Positions 46,581 to 55,720 of a stretch of 64,000 bases of DNA are shown one piece after another (position 1 is the stretch's first letter; each line of letters begins with the position of its first letter). This DNA is from Planctomyces sp. SH-PL14. Its GTDB lineage: Bacteria > Planctomycetota > Planctomycetia > Planctomycetales > Planctomycetaceae. The notes below the pieces were generated by a model, which ran no database searches, had not been told where the DNA came from, and saw only the letters and a program-made list of their open reading frames with translations. The DNA is taken from contig NZ_CP011270.1 of NCBI RefSeq assembly GCF_001610835.1, positions 5,288,001 to 5,352,000 of the forward strand, read 5' to 3'. Both the position numbers and the translations under genes were made by a program.

Positions 46581-46633
46581 TTCTTCCTCTCTACCTTCCG
46601 TCTTCAGCCTTAAGCCTTCCGCCTCTCCCCCAC

Positions 46634-48919
46634 TCACCGCATATCCAACGGATCCACATCAATGATGAACTCCACTCCCCCCTCCAACGTCACCTCCTTC
46701 TGCACCAGCCGCCACAACATCTGCAACGGCGGCAACGTCTCACTCGATAACTGCAAGTGATACCGATAATGCTTCTTGAGCTTCAGGATCGGCGCCGGCG
46801 CCGGCCCCAATATTCTCACCCGCTCCGGCAGCCCCTTCGCCCGCTCCTTGAACAAGTCCGCCACCCGCCGCGCCTCCGCCTGAACGATCGACTCCTCCGG
46901 ACCTCGAAAAATGATTCGCGCCAAATGCGTGAACGGCGGTGCCAGCATGTCCTTCCGATGCTGCAGCTCCAGATTCGCAAACCCCAGATAGTCGTGCTTC
47001 GCCGCCTTCTGAATCACCGGCTCGTCCGGACTCGCCGACTGCACCAGCACCCTCCCCCCACGCTTCCCTCGACCCGTTCGCCCCGCCACTTGGGCGATGA
47101 GCTGAAACGTCCGCTCCGCCGACCGCAGGTCAGGCTGATGCAACAGCGTGTCGGCGTTGATCACTCCCACCAGCGTCACGTTCGGAAAGTCCAGCCCCTT
47201 GGCGATCATCTGCGTCCCGAGCAGGATGTCGATCTCCCCATGCCGGAACGCATCGAGAGCCTTGTCATGGCTCCCCGGCTTCTTCATCGAGTCGCTGTCC
47301 ATGCGCAGCACCCGCGCATCGGGGAACTTCGCCTCCACCTCCTTCTCCAGCCGCTGCGTCCCCGTCCCCAGGTACTTCAGCCCCGGCATCCCGCACCCCG
47401 GACAAACCTCCGGCGCCGCGGTCTCATAGTCGCAGCTATGGCAGACCGCCCGCTTCCGGTCCTGATGCCAGGTCAGCGTGATGTCGCAGTCCGGACACTG
47501 AATCCCCTTCCCGCACCGCCCGCACCACAGGACCGGTGAATAACCGCGAAGGTTGAGGAACAGGATCACCTGCCCCTTGTCCTGCAGCGCCGCCCCGATG
47601 GCGACCCGCATCGCCCGCCCGATCGACTCCCCGCGCGTCACATGCGGATCGTTCCGCGTATCGACGACCACCACCGGCGGCAGCGGCCGCTGCTCGACGC
47701 GCCGCGGCAGCGACAGCAGCATCTCATGCTTCCGACGAGCCCGCAGCAGCGACTCCAGCGTCGGCGTCGCCGAACCCAGGATCAGTGGAATCTTCTCGAC
47801 GCGGGCCCGCTCGCGGGCCACCTCCCGGGCGTGGTACCGCGGCGACGTCTGCTGTTTGAACGTCGTCTCGTGCTCCTCGTCGATGATGATCAGCCCCAGG
47901 TGCGGACAGGGAGCGAAGATCGCACTCCGCGCCCCCACGATCACCTGCACTTCGCCCTCGGCGATCCGCTGCCACTGCGCATGCCGCTCGGCATCGCTCA
48001 GATGACTGTGCAGCACTGCCACCGACGGAAACCGGCTGCGGAACCGGCGGATCGTCTGCGGGGTCAGGCTGATCTCCGGCACGAGGACGATCGCCTGCTT
48101 GCCATAACTCACGACCTCCCGGATCGCCTGGATGTAGACCTCGGTCTTGCCGCTCCCGGTCACACCGTGCAGCAGGACCGTCTCATGTCGCCCCTCCCGG
48201 ATCAGCTTCAGGATCTCACCGAGAACGTGCTGCTGGTCCGCGTTGAGGTTGAGGTCAGTTTCGATCGTCACCGGTCCGATGTCGATCGCCGACGGCGTGG
48301 TCCGGCGCTTCACCGGGATGATGAGTCGCTTCTCACGAAGAGTCCGGATCGGTCCCGTCCCGCAGTCCGCCCGACGCGACAGCTCGTCGACCGCCAGCGG
48401 CTCGCCCGCGTGCAGCAGCACGTCGAGGATCCGCTTCTGCTTGGCGGGAAGGCTGAGCGCGTCGAGGCCGTTCTGAAGTTCGTGCGCCGCCTCGTAGCAG
48501 ACGATCTCCCGCGTCCCCGCCTGCTTCTTCACCCCGGCCGGGACCACGCTCTCCAGCACCTGTCCCCAACTGCACAGGTATCGCTCGCCAATCCAGCGGG
48601 TCAGCTCCAGCATCGGCCGCGACAGCAGTGGCTCCCGGTCGAGGATCTCGAGGACCGTCTTGAGCCGCTTGCTCGTGGGGGCGGTCGGGGTGACGTCCAC
48701 GCAGTAACCGACGGTCGGCTGGTCCCCCTTCCCGAACGGGACCCGGACCCGCTGCCCCGGCTGGATCAGGTCGCGGAGCTCCTGCGGCACGAGGTAGTGG
48801 AAGACGGTGTCGACTGGCCGGTTGATGACGATCGCGGCGACCAGCCGATCCTCCTCGGCCGCCCGCTCCCAGGGAGTCGGTTCGGGGGGAAGATCGAAGA
48901 GGTTGGGCTGGCGGGACAC
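46634..48919 (-). CDS. priA: Primosomal protein N', replication restart helicase
   Basis: A 761-residue superfamily 2 helicase that reloads the replisome at stalled forks. The N-terminal DNA-binding domain starts AAIVINRPVDTVFHYLVP. Helicase motifs are Walker A HGVTGSGKTE, DEEH in IIIDEEHETTFKQ, LGSATPTLESL, GTQMIAKGLDFPNV and QVAGRTGRG. The eight-cysteine zinc cluster is intact (CGRCGKGIQCPDC, CHSC and CPGC). Length and order fit the family. It lies upstream of infC on the same strand order but has its own start region. Confidence 0.96.
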   Translation of the reverse strand: MSRQPNLFDLPPEPTPWERAAEEDRLVAAIVINRPVDTVFHYLVPQELRDLIQPGQRVRVPFGKGDQPTVGYCVDVTPTAPTSKRLKTVLEILDREPLLSRPMLELTRWIGERYLCSWGQVLESVVPAGVKKQAGTREIVCYEAAHELQNGLDALSLPAKQKRILDVLLHAGEPLAVDELSRRADCGTGPIRTLREKRLIIPVKRRTTPSAIDIGPVTIETDLNLNADQQHVLGEILKLIREGRHETVLLHGVTGSGKTEVYIQAIREVVSYGKQAIVLVPEISLTPQTIRRFRSRFPSVAVLHSHLSDAERHAQWQRIAEGEVQVIVGARSAIFAPCPHLGLIIIDEEHETTFKQQTSPRYHAREVARERARVEKIPLILGSATPTLESLLRARRKHEMLLSLPRRVEQRPLPPVVVVDTRNDPHVTRGESIGRAMRVAIGAALQDKGQVILFLNLRGYSPVLWCGRCGKGIQCPDCDITLTWHQDRKRAVCHSCDYETAAPEVCPGCGMPGLKYLGTGTQRLEKEVEAKFPDARVLRMDSDSMKKPGSHDKALDAFRHGEIDILLGTQMIAKGLDFPNVTLVGVINADTLLHQPDLRSAERTFQLIAQVAGRTGRGKRGGRVLVQSASPDEPVIQKAAKHDYLGFANLELQHRKDMLAPPFTHLARIIFRGPEESIVQAEARRVADLFKERAKGLPERVRILGPAPAPILKLKKHYRYHLQLSSETLPPLQMLWRLVQKEVTLEGGVEFIIDVDPLDMR

Positions 48920-49029
48920 ATAGGAAGGATAGCGGTCGAGGACGGACAGTCAGTAGGGGGCGCGGAGAGCGGGAGTGGCGGCGTGACGAATGCGGCGCCG
49001 CGAGGCGCAAGACGTCTCCGCTAATGCAA

Positions 49030-49056
49030 ACAGCCAGGCCGGATGGGCCTGGCTGT
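49030..49056 (-). terminator. Terminator hairpin downstream of infC
   Basis: Near-perfect palindrome: ACAGCCAGGC and GCCTGGCTGT arms around a short loop. On the minus strand it is followed by a short T-run (TTTG). It lies about 30 bp past the infC stop. Confidence 0.65.
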
Positions 49057-49087
49057 CGCAATACGGTTCGCCACCGTCAACGTCACA

Positions 49088-49591
49088 CTACTTCGGCGTC
49101 AGGACCGCCATGATGCTGCGGCCTTCCATGCGGGGGGGCGATTCCACCTTCGCCACGTCCGCCAGCTTCTCGATCATGCTCTTGAGCACTTCGCGGCCCA
49201 GGTCGTGGTGCGCGTTCTCGCGGCCACGGAACTGAATCGTCAGCTTGACCTTGTCCTTCTCGGCCAGGAACTCCCGCGCGTGCTTCACCTTGAAGTCGAT
49301 GTCGTGCTCACCGATCTTCGGACGCAGGCGGATCTCCTTGATCTGCACCTGATGCGTCTTGGTGTTCTTGGCCGACTTCTTCTTCTGTTCGTACTTGAAC
49401 TTGCCGTAGTCCAGGATCCGGCAGACGGGAGGCCGCTCCGTCGGGGCGACTTCCACGAGATCCAGCCCAGCGTCATAAGCCATTCGCAAAGCATCTACCG
49501 TGGGAATCACTCCGACCATGTCGTTGCTCTGATTCACCACGCGCACCGGCGTGATCCGGATCTGTTCATTGATCCGATGTGACGTTTCGAT
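49088..49591 (-). CDS. infC: Translation initiation factor IF-3
   Basis: A 167-residue factor that binds the 30S subunit and checks the start codon. Family blocks are [56 protein letters not shown] and [10 protein letters not shown]. The best start is ATC at 49591: the minus strand reads GGGAG, an 8-9 base spacer, then ATC GAA ACG, which sits exactly where the family N-terminus begins. An upstream ATG at 49645 would add 18 unrelated residues and has no ribosome-binding site. Non-AUG starts are known for infC in other bacteria, where IF-3 represses its own translation through them. Confidence 0.95.
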   Translation of the reverse strand: METSHRINEQIRITPVRVVNQSNDMVGVIPTVDALRMAYDAGLDLVEVAPTERPPVCRILDYGKFKYEQKKKSAKNTKTHQVQIKEIRLRPKIGEHDIDFKVKHAREFLAEKDKVKLTIQFRGRENAHHDLGREVLKSMIEKLADVAKVESPPRMEGRSIMAVLTPK

Positions 49592-49690
49592 AGCCTGTTC
49601 TCCCTCTGTCTGGAAATGGAATTGTCGATACGTCCCCCGCCACACCCGTCCGGTGAGGTGTGCGGTTGACGCAACATGACACTCTCACGG

Positions 49691-49719
49691 CTTTTATCGT
49701 CTTTTTTGAGAAACGTCAA
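49691..49719 (-). promoter_or_regulatory. Candidate sigma-70-type promoter for infC
   Basis: Minus strand TTGACG, 17-bp spacer, TAAAAG. Transcription would start near 49684, leaving a leader of about 90 nt before the ATC start of infC. Confidence 0.5.
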
Positions 49720-50020
49720 CAATTTCTCAGGGACATCGCTCCTGACCCCGGTTTCGGCCGGGACTTCGTCCGGGCTTCCGTTGAACGGAGGAAGCCTGAA
49801 CGACCCCGTCCGACGAGGCCAAGTTCGCCGCGGAACCGATCAATTCTTCGTGGCCTCCAGCGATTGTCCAGCCCCCTGAATTCCTGAACTTCGTCTCGGG
49901 CGGAGTGTCTCGCCTGAGCGGCGTCGACTATGTTCCCGAGACGGCGGCCGGCACTTTCTGCCGATGCTCGCATGTTGCTATCCCGTTTCCCCGTCTCCCT
50001 TTACCTCCCTCGCCATCCCC

Positions 50021-50611
50021 ATGAGCCAGCGCACCGCGACGATCCAGCGCAAGACCGCCGAGACCGAGATTTCGCTCAGCCTGACGCTCGACGGGACGGG
50101 ACAGGTCGACGTCCAGACCGGCGTCGGGTTCTTCGACCACATGCTGACGCTGCTCGGGAAGCATGGCCTCTTCGACCTGACGATTCGGGCGAAAGGCGAT
50201 CTCGAGGTCGATGCGCACCACACTGTCGAGGACACCGGGATCTGTCTCGGGAAGGCGCTTCTCCAGGCGGTCGGGGACAAGAAGGGGATCAACCGTTACG
50301 GCAGCATGACCCTGCCGATGGAGGACACGCTCGTGACGTCGGCGGTCGACCTGAGCGGGCGGTTCTGGTTCATCGACAAGTTCGAGTTCCCGTCGGAGAA
50401 GATCGGGGAGTTCGACACGCAGCTTGTGGAGGTCTTCTGGCAGGCGGTGGCGGCGAACGCCCTGATGAACCTGCACGTCGTGCTGCACCATGGCCGCAAC
50501 AGCCACCACATTTCGGAGGCGATCTTCAAGGCGACTGCTCGGGCTTTGCGGCAGGCGATCACGATCGACCCGCGGCAGACGGGGGTGCCGTCGTCGAAGG
50601 GCGTGCTCTGA
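50021..50611 (+). CDS. hisB: Imidazoleglycerol-phosphate dehydratase
   Basis: A 196-residue enzyme of histidine biosynthesis that dehydrates imidazole glycerol phosphate to imidazole acetol phosphate. The ATG at 50021 ([17 protein letters not shown]) matches the family start; 19 upstream codons are rejected. The manganese-binding signatures [14 protein letters not shown] and [17 protein letters not shown] are intact, as is GVGFFDHML. It is the monofunctional form, without the phosphatase half of the enterobacterial HisB. No other his genes lie in the window. Confidence 0.96.
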   Translation: MSQRTATIQRKTAETEISLSLTLDGTGQVDVQTGVGFFDHMLTLLGKHGLFDLTIRAKGDLEVDAHHTVEDTGICLGKALLQAVGDKKGINRYGSMTLPMEDTLVTSAVDLSGRFWFIDKFEFPSEKIGEFDTQLVEVFWQAVAANALMNLHVVLHHGRNSHHISEAIFKATARALRQAITIDPRQTGVPSSKGVL

Positions 50612-50728
50612 GGCCGAGAGGGGGAAGAGGAGAGGGGCCACAGATGGACACAGATCAACACAGATAAGGGCAGGAGGGGGCGTCAGGAGCTGTACGCCCT
50701 CTGCCTCTGGGTTACTGAGCCGAAGACT

Positions 50729-51042
50729 CGGGGTCCAGGGGGTACCCCTGGTGGGGAGTGCAGAGGGGCAACGCCCCTTTGCCCGCCGGAGGCTGTCTCG
50801 TCGAGAGATGTCTGAAGGAGATCGTGTCCAAACGCGGACACCCTGCCGGATGCCCCCACATCAATCCGCGGGGATTGCAGGGCGAGTGGTGAGTCCGCAA
50901 TGCCGCTGCCACAAAGCGGTCGTCCGTTGTGTCCCATGGGTCCTCAACGAAAATGCCTCCGGCGGCAAGGGGGCGAGGCCCCCTTGACCCCGGCTGCCGT
51001 GGCACGTTGGGTTTGAGCTATGGACGCTGCGCCGGCAAGTGC
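50729..51042 (+). repeat. Repeat family B, full copy 8
   Basis: Forward copy in the convergent gap after hisB. Hairpin I is extended by one pair (CCAGGGG-GTA-CCCCTGG); hairpin II is AGGGGC-AAC-GCCCCT; the terminal hairpin is CAAGGGGG-CGAGG-CCCCCTTG. Confidence 0.9.
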
Positions 51043-51050
51043 GGTTTGAG

Positions 51051-51632
51051 TCAGATCGGTGTCGCCCGGTAGAGCACATGCCGACAGAGTCGGTCGCCAG
51101 GCGCGATCGACGGATGGTCAAAGTCGTCCCGCGGGTCGTGCCGCATCCCGATCCGCTCCATGACGCGGCGTGAACGGAGATTGCACATCGCCGTCATCGA
51201 GACGACTTCCGGCAGTCGAAGCGGACCGAAGGCGTGGCTCAGGACCGCCCGGGCTCCCTCGGTGGCGAAGCCCTGTCCCCAGCACTCGGCGGCCAGTCGC
51301 CAGCCGATCTCGACGCATGGCGTGAAGTGAGCGGTGAACCGCGGAATCGCCAGCCCGATAAAGCCGGCGAAGGGGGTGATCCCCGACACCTCGACGGCCC
51401 ACAGGCCGAAGCCGTGATCTGCGAAGTGCTGCTGAATGCGGCCCACCATCGCGTCGCTCTCCTCTCGGGAGAGCGGCTTCGGGAAGAACTCCATCACCCG
51501 GGGATCGGCGTTCAGGGCGGCAAAGGGCGCGAGATCCTCCGGACGCCACCGCCGCAGCATCAACCGCGGCGTCGTGATCTCGACGTCCGGTGCCGCCCAT
51601 CCCCTCTCGGATCTGTGTCCATCTGTGTTCAT
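51051..51632 (-). CDS. GNAT family N-acetyltransferase (RimJ/RimL type)
   Basis: A 193-residue protein. The start of the fold is ITTPRLMLRRWRPEDLAPFAALNADPRVMEF. The acetyl-CoA region is IGWRLAAECWGQGFATEGARAVL, followed by VSMTAMCNLRSRRVMERIGMRHD. It is likely to acetylate an amino group of a protein terminus or small molecule. The only in-frame ATG (51632) lies in a dispersed CACAGAT repeat and would encode MNTDGHRS; the next candidate is a TTG near the family start. The ends of this gene may therefore have been reshaped by repeat insertion. Confidence 0.85.
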   Translation of the reverse strand: MNTDGHRSERGWAAPDVEITTPRLMLRRWRPEDLAPFAALNADPRVMEFFPKPLSREESDAMVGRIQQHFADHGFGLWAVEVSGITPFAGFIGLAIPRFTAHFTPCVEIGWRLAAECWGQGFATEGARAVLSHAFGPLRLPEVVSMTAMCNLRSRRVMERIGMRHDPRDDFDHPSIAPGDRLCRHVLYRATPI

Positions 51633-51638
51633 CTGTGG

Positions 51639-53246
51639 CTAACTCTCTTCCGAAACGCCTCGCCGCGTCACCGTCCCCCAGCTCAGGCCGAACCGGGCGA
51701 GATATTTTCGTAGGCGGTCTGCGTCGTTGGGCATGGCTTTCTGTTTCCGCGAGACGGCGAACAGCGTTCGTCCCGCCTCGGAGAGCGAGGAGCACTGGCG
51801 GCAGACGCCGATGACCGCGGCAAGCTGGGCCCGGTCGAAGAGGTCGAGGGTCTCGATCTGGTCCGCGGTCAGGACCTCGTCCAGGCAGCCAGCATTCGTG
51901 TCGTCGTCCTGGCCTCCCCAGGCGGTTTGAAGCCGGCCAATCTCGTCGTCGACTTCCCGGATTGTCACCCGCCCCTGCTCGGCGAGCGTCGCCATGCGGG
52001 TCACGCAGGCGTTGAGGTCGCGAAAGTTGGCGGACCAAAGGGCCGCGGGGGACTCGGCGAAGGCGAGGAACCGGCGGCGGGCCTCCTTGTTGATCGTCAC
52101 CTTCCGGCCGGTCGCCGAGGCGAAGCGTTCCAGCTCGTAGTCCAGGTTCGGCTCGATGTCTTCGCGGCGGTCCCGCAGGCCGGGGAGGCAAAAGGTCCAG
52201 AGGTTGATCCGGGCCAGGAGGTCTTCGCGAAAGGTCCGCTCGCGGACGCAGGCCCGCAGGTCGCGGTTGGTGCCGGCGATGAGCTGGAAGTTGCTGGCGA
52301 CCTCGGTGTCGGAGCCGACGGGAAGAAACCGCTTCTCCTCGATCGCCCGCAGGAGCATCGCCTGCTCGTCGAGGCCAAGCTCGCCGATCTCGTCCAGAAA
52401 CAGCAGCCCCTCGTTGGCGGACTGCAGCAAGCCGCGGCGGGCTCCAGCGGAACCGGTGAAGGCCCCCTTGGCGTGTCCGAAGAGGGCCGACATCGCCTGA
52501 TCGCCCCGGAGTGTGGCGCAGTTCACCTCGACCATCTCGCCGCGGAGTTGCTCGCGCTGCCGCTTGAGCTCGTAGATCCGCCGCGCGAGCTGGGACTTGC
52601 CGGCCCCGGTGGGCCCGGTGATGAGGAGCGGGGCGGTGCTCGCGATCGCCACGACCTCGATCTGTTCGATCAGGGCGTTGAACCGCGCATTGCGGGTCTC
52701 GATCCCCGACTTGAGGAACGACCGGGCCTCTCGCCGCTCCTGCGAGAACCGTTTCGCGAGGGCGTCGTACTTCGAGAGGTCGAGGTCGATGATCCGGTAT
52801 CGCCCGCCGCCGATCTGGTTTCGGGGCGGGGGGGAGGTCTGGACGAGCCGGGCCGGGATGTGGCGGGACTCGGCGAGGAGGAACAGGCAGATCTGTTCGA
52901 CGTGGGTCCCGGTCGTGATGTGGACGAGGTAGTTCTCGTCCTCGACCCGGAACGGGTAGCGGCGGGCGAACTCGTGGAGGCGGCCGAAGACTTCGTCGAA
53001 GTCCCACGGGTCGGAGAGCGAGAGCTCGTGGACCTGGACTTTGGTTTCCGGGGCGACGACCGCGATGTCGCCGGCGACGAGGTCGGCCAGCTCCCGGTCG
53101 CGGGGGTCGTAGAGGAGCTCGAAGCGGTCGACGAGCAGTTCTTCGTGCTGGCAGAGGCTGACGCTCGGCCGCCAGCGGTGCCAGCGGTCTTCGCCGCGGC
53201 CGGAGTCGAGGTTGGTGCCCAGGATTCCGAGGAGGACGTTCCGCAT
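51639..53246 (-). CDS. rtcR: Sigma-54-dependent regulator of RNA repair, RtcR
   Basis: A 535-residue activator of rtc operons. The N-terminal CARF-type domain (about 1-180) includes NVLLGILGTNLDSG and YLVHITTGTHVEQICLFLLAE, as in RtcR, where it senses an RNA-derived ligand. The AAA+ domain has Walker A GPTGAGKS (211-218), the sigma-54-contacting loop GAFTGS (261-266), Walker B LLFLDE (281-286) and LRDRREDIEPNL. A C-terminal HTH segment is about 485-530 (SEAGRTLFAVSRKQKAMPND). It is divergent from rsr, whose upstream region has a sigma-54 promoter. That makes it the likely switch for rsr, the Y RNAs, rtcB and rtcA. Confidence 0.95.
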   Translation of the reverse strand: MRNVLLGILGTNLDSGRGEDRWHRWRPSVSLCQHEELLVDRFELLYDPRDRELADLVAGDIAVVAPETKVQVHELSLSDPWDFDEVFGRLHEFARRYPFRVEDENYLVHITTGTHVEQICLFLLAESRHIPARLVQTSPPPRNQIGGGRYRIIDLDLSKYDALAKRFSQERREARSFLKSGIETRNARFNALIEQIEVVAIASTAPLLITGPTGAGKSQLARRIYELKRQREQLRGEMVEVNCATLRGDQAMSALFGHAKGAFTGSAGARRGLLQSANEGLLFLDEIGELGLDEQAMLLRAIEEKRFLPVGSDTEVASNFQLIAGTNRDLRACVRERTFREDLLARINLWTFCLPGLRDRREDIEPNLDYELERFASATGRKVTINKEARRRFLAFAESPAALWSANFRDLNACVTRMATLAEQGRVTIREVDDEIGRLQTAWGGQDDDTNAGCLDEVLTADQIETLDLFDRAQLAAVIGVCRQCSSLSEAGRTLFAVSRKQKAMPNDADRLRKYLARFGLSWGTVTRRGVSEES

Positions 53247-53280
53247 CGGGTGTGTTCGCTGGAGGGTGGTCGAACCGCAT

Positions 53281-53592
53281 ACCTGCCGGCACGACGTTGT
53301 TTGCTCAAACCCAACGTGCCACGGCCACTGGGGTCAAGGGGGCCTCGCCCCCTTGCCGCCGGAGGCACTTCCATGAGGAACCGTGGGGCACAACGGACTT
53401 CCGCTTTGTGGAACCGGCGTTGAGGACTCACCGCTCCCTTTGCACTCCCCGCGGGTTGGTGAGGGGGCATCCGGCACGGCGTCCGCGCTTGGACACGCCC
53501 TCCTTCAGACATCTCTCGACGAGACAAGCCTCCGGCGGGCAAGAGGCATTCTGCCCCCTGCACCCCCTGACCAGGGTGCCCCTGGACCCGGT
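53281..53592 (-). repeat. Repeat family B, full copy 9
   Basis: Reverse copy inserted between rtcR and the sigma-54 promoter of rsr. Hairpin II reads AGGGGGCA-GAA-TGCCTCTT, with several arm changes that keep pairing. The element stops about 210 bp short of the promoter. Confidence 0.9.
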
Positions 53593-53670
53593 TGGCCAGG
53601 CTTGGGGTGAACACCAATCGGCGAATGGAACCATTCCGTGTCGGCCGAGACTTAGGATAACACGTGCGAT

Positions 53671-53709
53671 ACGGAAAGATAAACAGGATATCAAAAGATT
53701 ATTTCCGTT
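53671..53709 (+). promoter_or_regulatory. Possible upstream activator site for RtcR
   Basis: Inverted repeat ACGGAAA...TTTCCGT with 25 bp between the arms, about 95-130 bp upstream of the sigma-54 promoter. That is a normal place for an enhancer site, but the assignment is only by position and symmetry. Confidence 0.3.
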
Positions 53710-53802
53710 GGCATGGTGAACCGCCGGCCGTATCACCCGCCTGTGCCTCTAATCATGAATTGAAAAGGAGTTACAGAAATCCACCCGTTAGGATTCATCG
53801 AA

Positions 53803-53818
53803 TGGCACGCGACGAGCT
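53803..53818 (+). promoter_or_regulatory. Sigma-54 promoter for rsr-Y RNA-rtcBA
   Basis: TGGCACGCGACGAGCT has the -24 GG (53804-53805) and -12 GC (53816-53817) exactly 10 bp apart. The TGGCACG half matches the consensus fully. It lies 49 bp before the rsr ATG, downstream of the divergent rtcR. Confidence 0.85.
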
Positions 53819-53866
53819 TTCTCCTGATCCCATCAAACCACAAGCAGTTGTTGTGAGGAGAACCCG

Positions 53867-55456
53867 ATGGCCAGCAAGTCCCTGTTCCAGTCGATTCGCG
53901 GAAAACTGCTCCCCAAGACAGACGCCGTCAACGAGACGGGAGCGGCCGCCTACGCCCTCGAGCCGACCCAGGCTCTCGCCCACTTTGCCGCGACCGGCTG
54001 CCTGAACGCGACGTTCTACGCCGGAGCCGAAGCACAGCTCGATCAGGTCCTGAAGCTCTGCGAAAAAGTCCCGCCGGAATTCATCGCCCGCGTGGCCCTC
54101 TTCGCCCGGAACCGCGGCTACATGAAGGACATGCCGGCCCTGCTGTGCGCCGTCCTCTCCGTGAAGTCGCCCGGCCTCCTGGCGGAGATCTTCGATCGCG
54201 TGATCGACTCCCCCAAGATGCTCCGGAACTTCGTCCAGATCATGCGGTCAGGAGCCGTCGGCCGGAAGAGCCTTGGAACGCTCCCCAAGCGGCTCGTTCT
54301 TCAATGGCTGGAGAACCGCTCGGACGAGCAACTGTTCACCGGCTCGGTCGGCAACGATCCGTCGCTGGCGGACGTGATCAAGATGGTCCACCCCAAGCCG
54401 GCGTCCCCCTCGCGGGCGGCGCTGTACGGATACCTCCTGGGCAAGGACCACGACGCCGAGGCGTTGCCGGACCTCATCCGCGAGTACGAGAAATTCCGGC
54501 GGAACACGAACCCCGGCAAGGTGCCGGTGCCGAATGTGCCGTTCCAACTCCTGACCAGCCTCCCCCTCGTGGAGAAGGACTGGAAGGAGATCGCCCGGAA
54601 CGGCTCGTGGCAGATGACCCGGATGAACCTGAACACGTTTCAGCGACACCGTGTCTTCGCGGATGACGACCTTGTGAAGCTCATCGCCAACCGCCTGCGG
54701 AACGAGCGGCTGATCAAGGAGGCGAAGGTTTTCCCCTATCAGCTCATGGCCGCCCACCGGAACATCTGGAGTGAGATCCCCTGGGCGATCAGCGAGGCGC
54801 TGCAGGACGCAATGGAGATCGCGATCAGCAACGTGCCGCACCTCCCCGGCAAGGTGTATGTGTTCCCGGACATCTCGGGTTCGATGCACTCGCCGGTGAC
54901 CGGTCAGCGGGGGAACGGCGGCGGAACGTCGAAGGTCCGGTGCGTGGACGTCGCGGCCCTCGTGGCGGCGGCGATCCTGCGGCGGAACCCCACGGCGGAA
55001 GTCATTCCGTTCGAGTCCGACGTCGTGACCTGCAAGCTCAACCCGCGGGACTCGGTGATGACGAACGCCGAGCGGCTGTCGTCGCTCCCCTGCGGGGGAA
55101 CGAACTGCAGCGCTCCGCTGCGGCACCTCAACGCCCGCAAGGCGAAGGGGGACCTGCTCGTCTACGTTTCGGACAACGAGTCTTGGCTGGACTCGCCGCA
55201 CTACGGCCGGTTCGGCGGCGGCGCGACCGAGACGGTCCGGGAATGGCAGCAGTTCCAGTCCCGCAGCCCCGGAGCGAAGATGATCTGCATCGACATCCAG
55301 CCCTACGCGACCGTGCAGGCCCCCGACCGAACGGCCGGGGACATCACGAACGTAGCGGGCTTCAGTGACCAGGTCTTCCAGCTCATCGCGGACATCGCGA
55401 CGACCGGACCCGACCGGGAGCACTGGACCCGCCAGATCGAGCAGATGAAGTTGTGA
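53867..55456 (+). CDS. rsr: Ro60-family TROVE domain protein (Rsr)
   Basis: A 529-residue ring-shaped RNA-binding protein orthologous to animal Ro60. The TROVE HEAT-repeat domain covers about 20-325 (TQALAHFAATGCLNATFY, FIARVALFARNRGYMKDMP, FQRHRVFADDDLVKLIANRL). The vWA domain (about 328-515) has an intact MIDAS, DISGS at 335-339, with later T and D residues. Ro60 proteins bind Y RNAs on the outer surface and the ends of misfolded or damaged RNA in the ring. AGGAG lies 8 bases before the ATG. The RNAs encoded just downstream are its probable ligands. Confidence 0.96.
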   Translation: MASKSLFQSIRGKLLPKTDAVNETGAAAYALEPTQALAHFAATGCLNATFYAGAEAQLDQVLKLCEKVPPEFIARVALFARNRGYMKDMPALLCAVLSVKSPGLLAEIFDRVIDSPKMLRNFVQIMRSGAVGRKSLGTLPKRLVLQWLENRSDEQLFTGSVGNDPSLADVIKMVHPKPASPSRAALYGYLLGKDHDAEALPDLIREYEKFRRNTNPGKVPVPNVPFQLLTSLPLVEKDWKEIARNGSWQMTRMNLNTFQRHRVFADDDLVKLIANRLRNERLIKEAKVFPYQLMAAHRNIWSEIPWAISEALQDAMEIAISNVPHLPGKVYVFPDISGSMHSPVTGQRGNGGGTSKVRCVDVAALVAAAILRRNPTAEVIPFESDVVTCKLNPRDSVMTNAERLSSLPCGGTNCSAPLRHLNARKAKGDLLVYVSDNESWLDSPHYGRFGGGATETVREWQQFQSRSPGAKMICIDIQPYATVQAPDRTAGDITNVAGFSDQVFQLIADIATTGPDREHWTRQIEQMKL

Positions 55457-55459
55457 GGG

Positions 55460-55531
55460 AGTCGTCAGTGATCAGTTTTCAGTTGTCAGTCCGGAGGACT
55501 CCCTCTGGCTGACGACTGAGAACTGAAAACT
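55460..55531. repeat. Inverted-repeat hairpin between rsr and the first Y RNA
   Basis: Arms AGTCGTCAG (55460-55468) with CTGACGACT (55509-55517), and AGTTTTCAGTT (55474-55484) with AACTGAAAACT (55521-55531). The pairings compete, so two structures are possible. No T-run, so read-through to the RNA array is possible; it could guide processing. Confidence 0.6.
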
Positions 55532-55540
55532 GACAACTCC

Positions 55541-55686
55541 ACCGAATCCACGCCGAATGCCAGTGGGACTACATAACCGTAGTGTTGCGGGTTCGAATCC
55601 CGTCACGCTTCGCAAGAGGCGTGTAGCTCAATCCGGTTAGAGCATACGACCCTTGTCTCACGATTCCTTGTCGGTGCGGTTTTCGA
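55541..55686 (+). ncRNA. Y-RNA-like element 1, with full permuted tRNA module
   Basis: About 146 nt. The terminal helix pairs 55541-55555 with 55672-55686 (12 of 15 positions paired). The 5' signature AATGC-N4-GGGACTACAT is at 55556-55574, and the 3' signature CCTTGT precedes the returning strand. The tRNA-like part runs in permuted order. The T arm is 55587-55603 (loop TTCGAAT). The acceptor 3' strand 55604-55610 pairs with 55617-55623 over 7 bp, closed by the loop CGCAAG. TA at the U8/R9 position is followed by the D arm 55626-55643 with GG in its loop. The short helix TACG/CGTA occupies the anticodon-stem position. Confidence 0.88.
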
Positions 55687-55720
55687 TCATCGACCACAGA
55701 CCAACCCACAGAGGCGGGCA

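Larger units (their letters stand above)
50639..51640. repeat. Inverted CACAGAT repeats flanking repeat B and the GNAT gene
   Basis: The arms are 50639-50668 and 51609-51640, inverted with respect to each other. They enclose one family B copy and the acetyltransferase gene, whose start codon lies inside the right arm. Confidence 0.65.
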
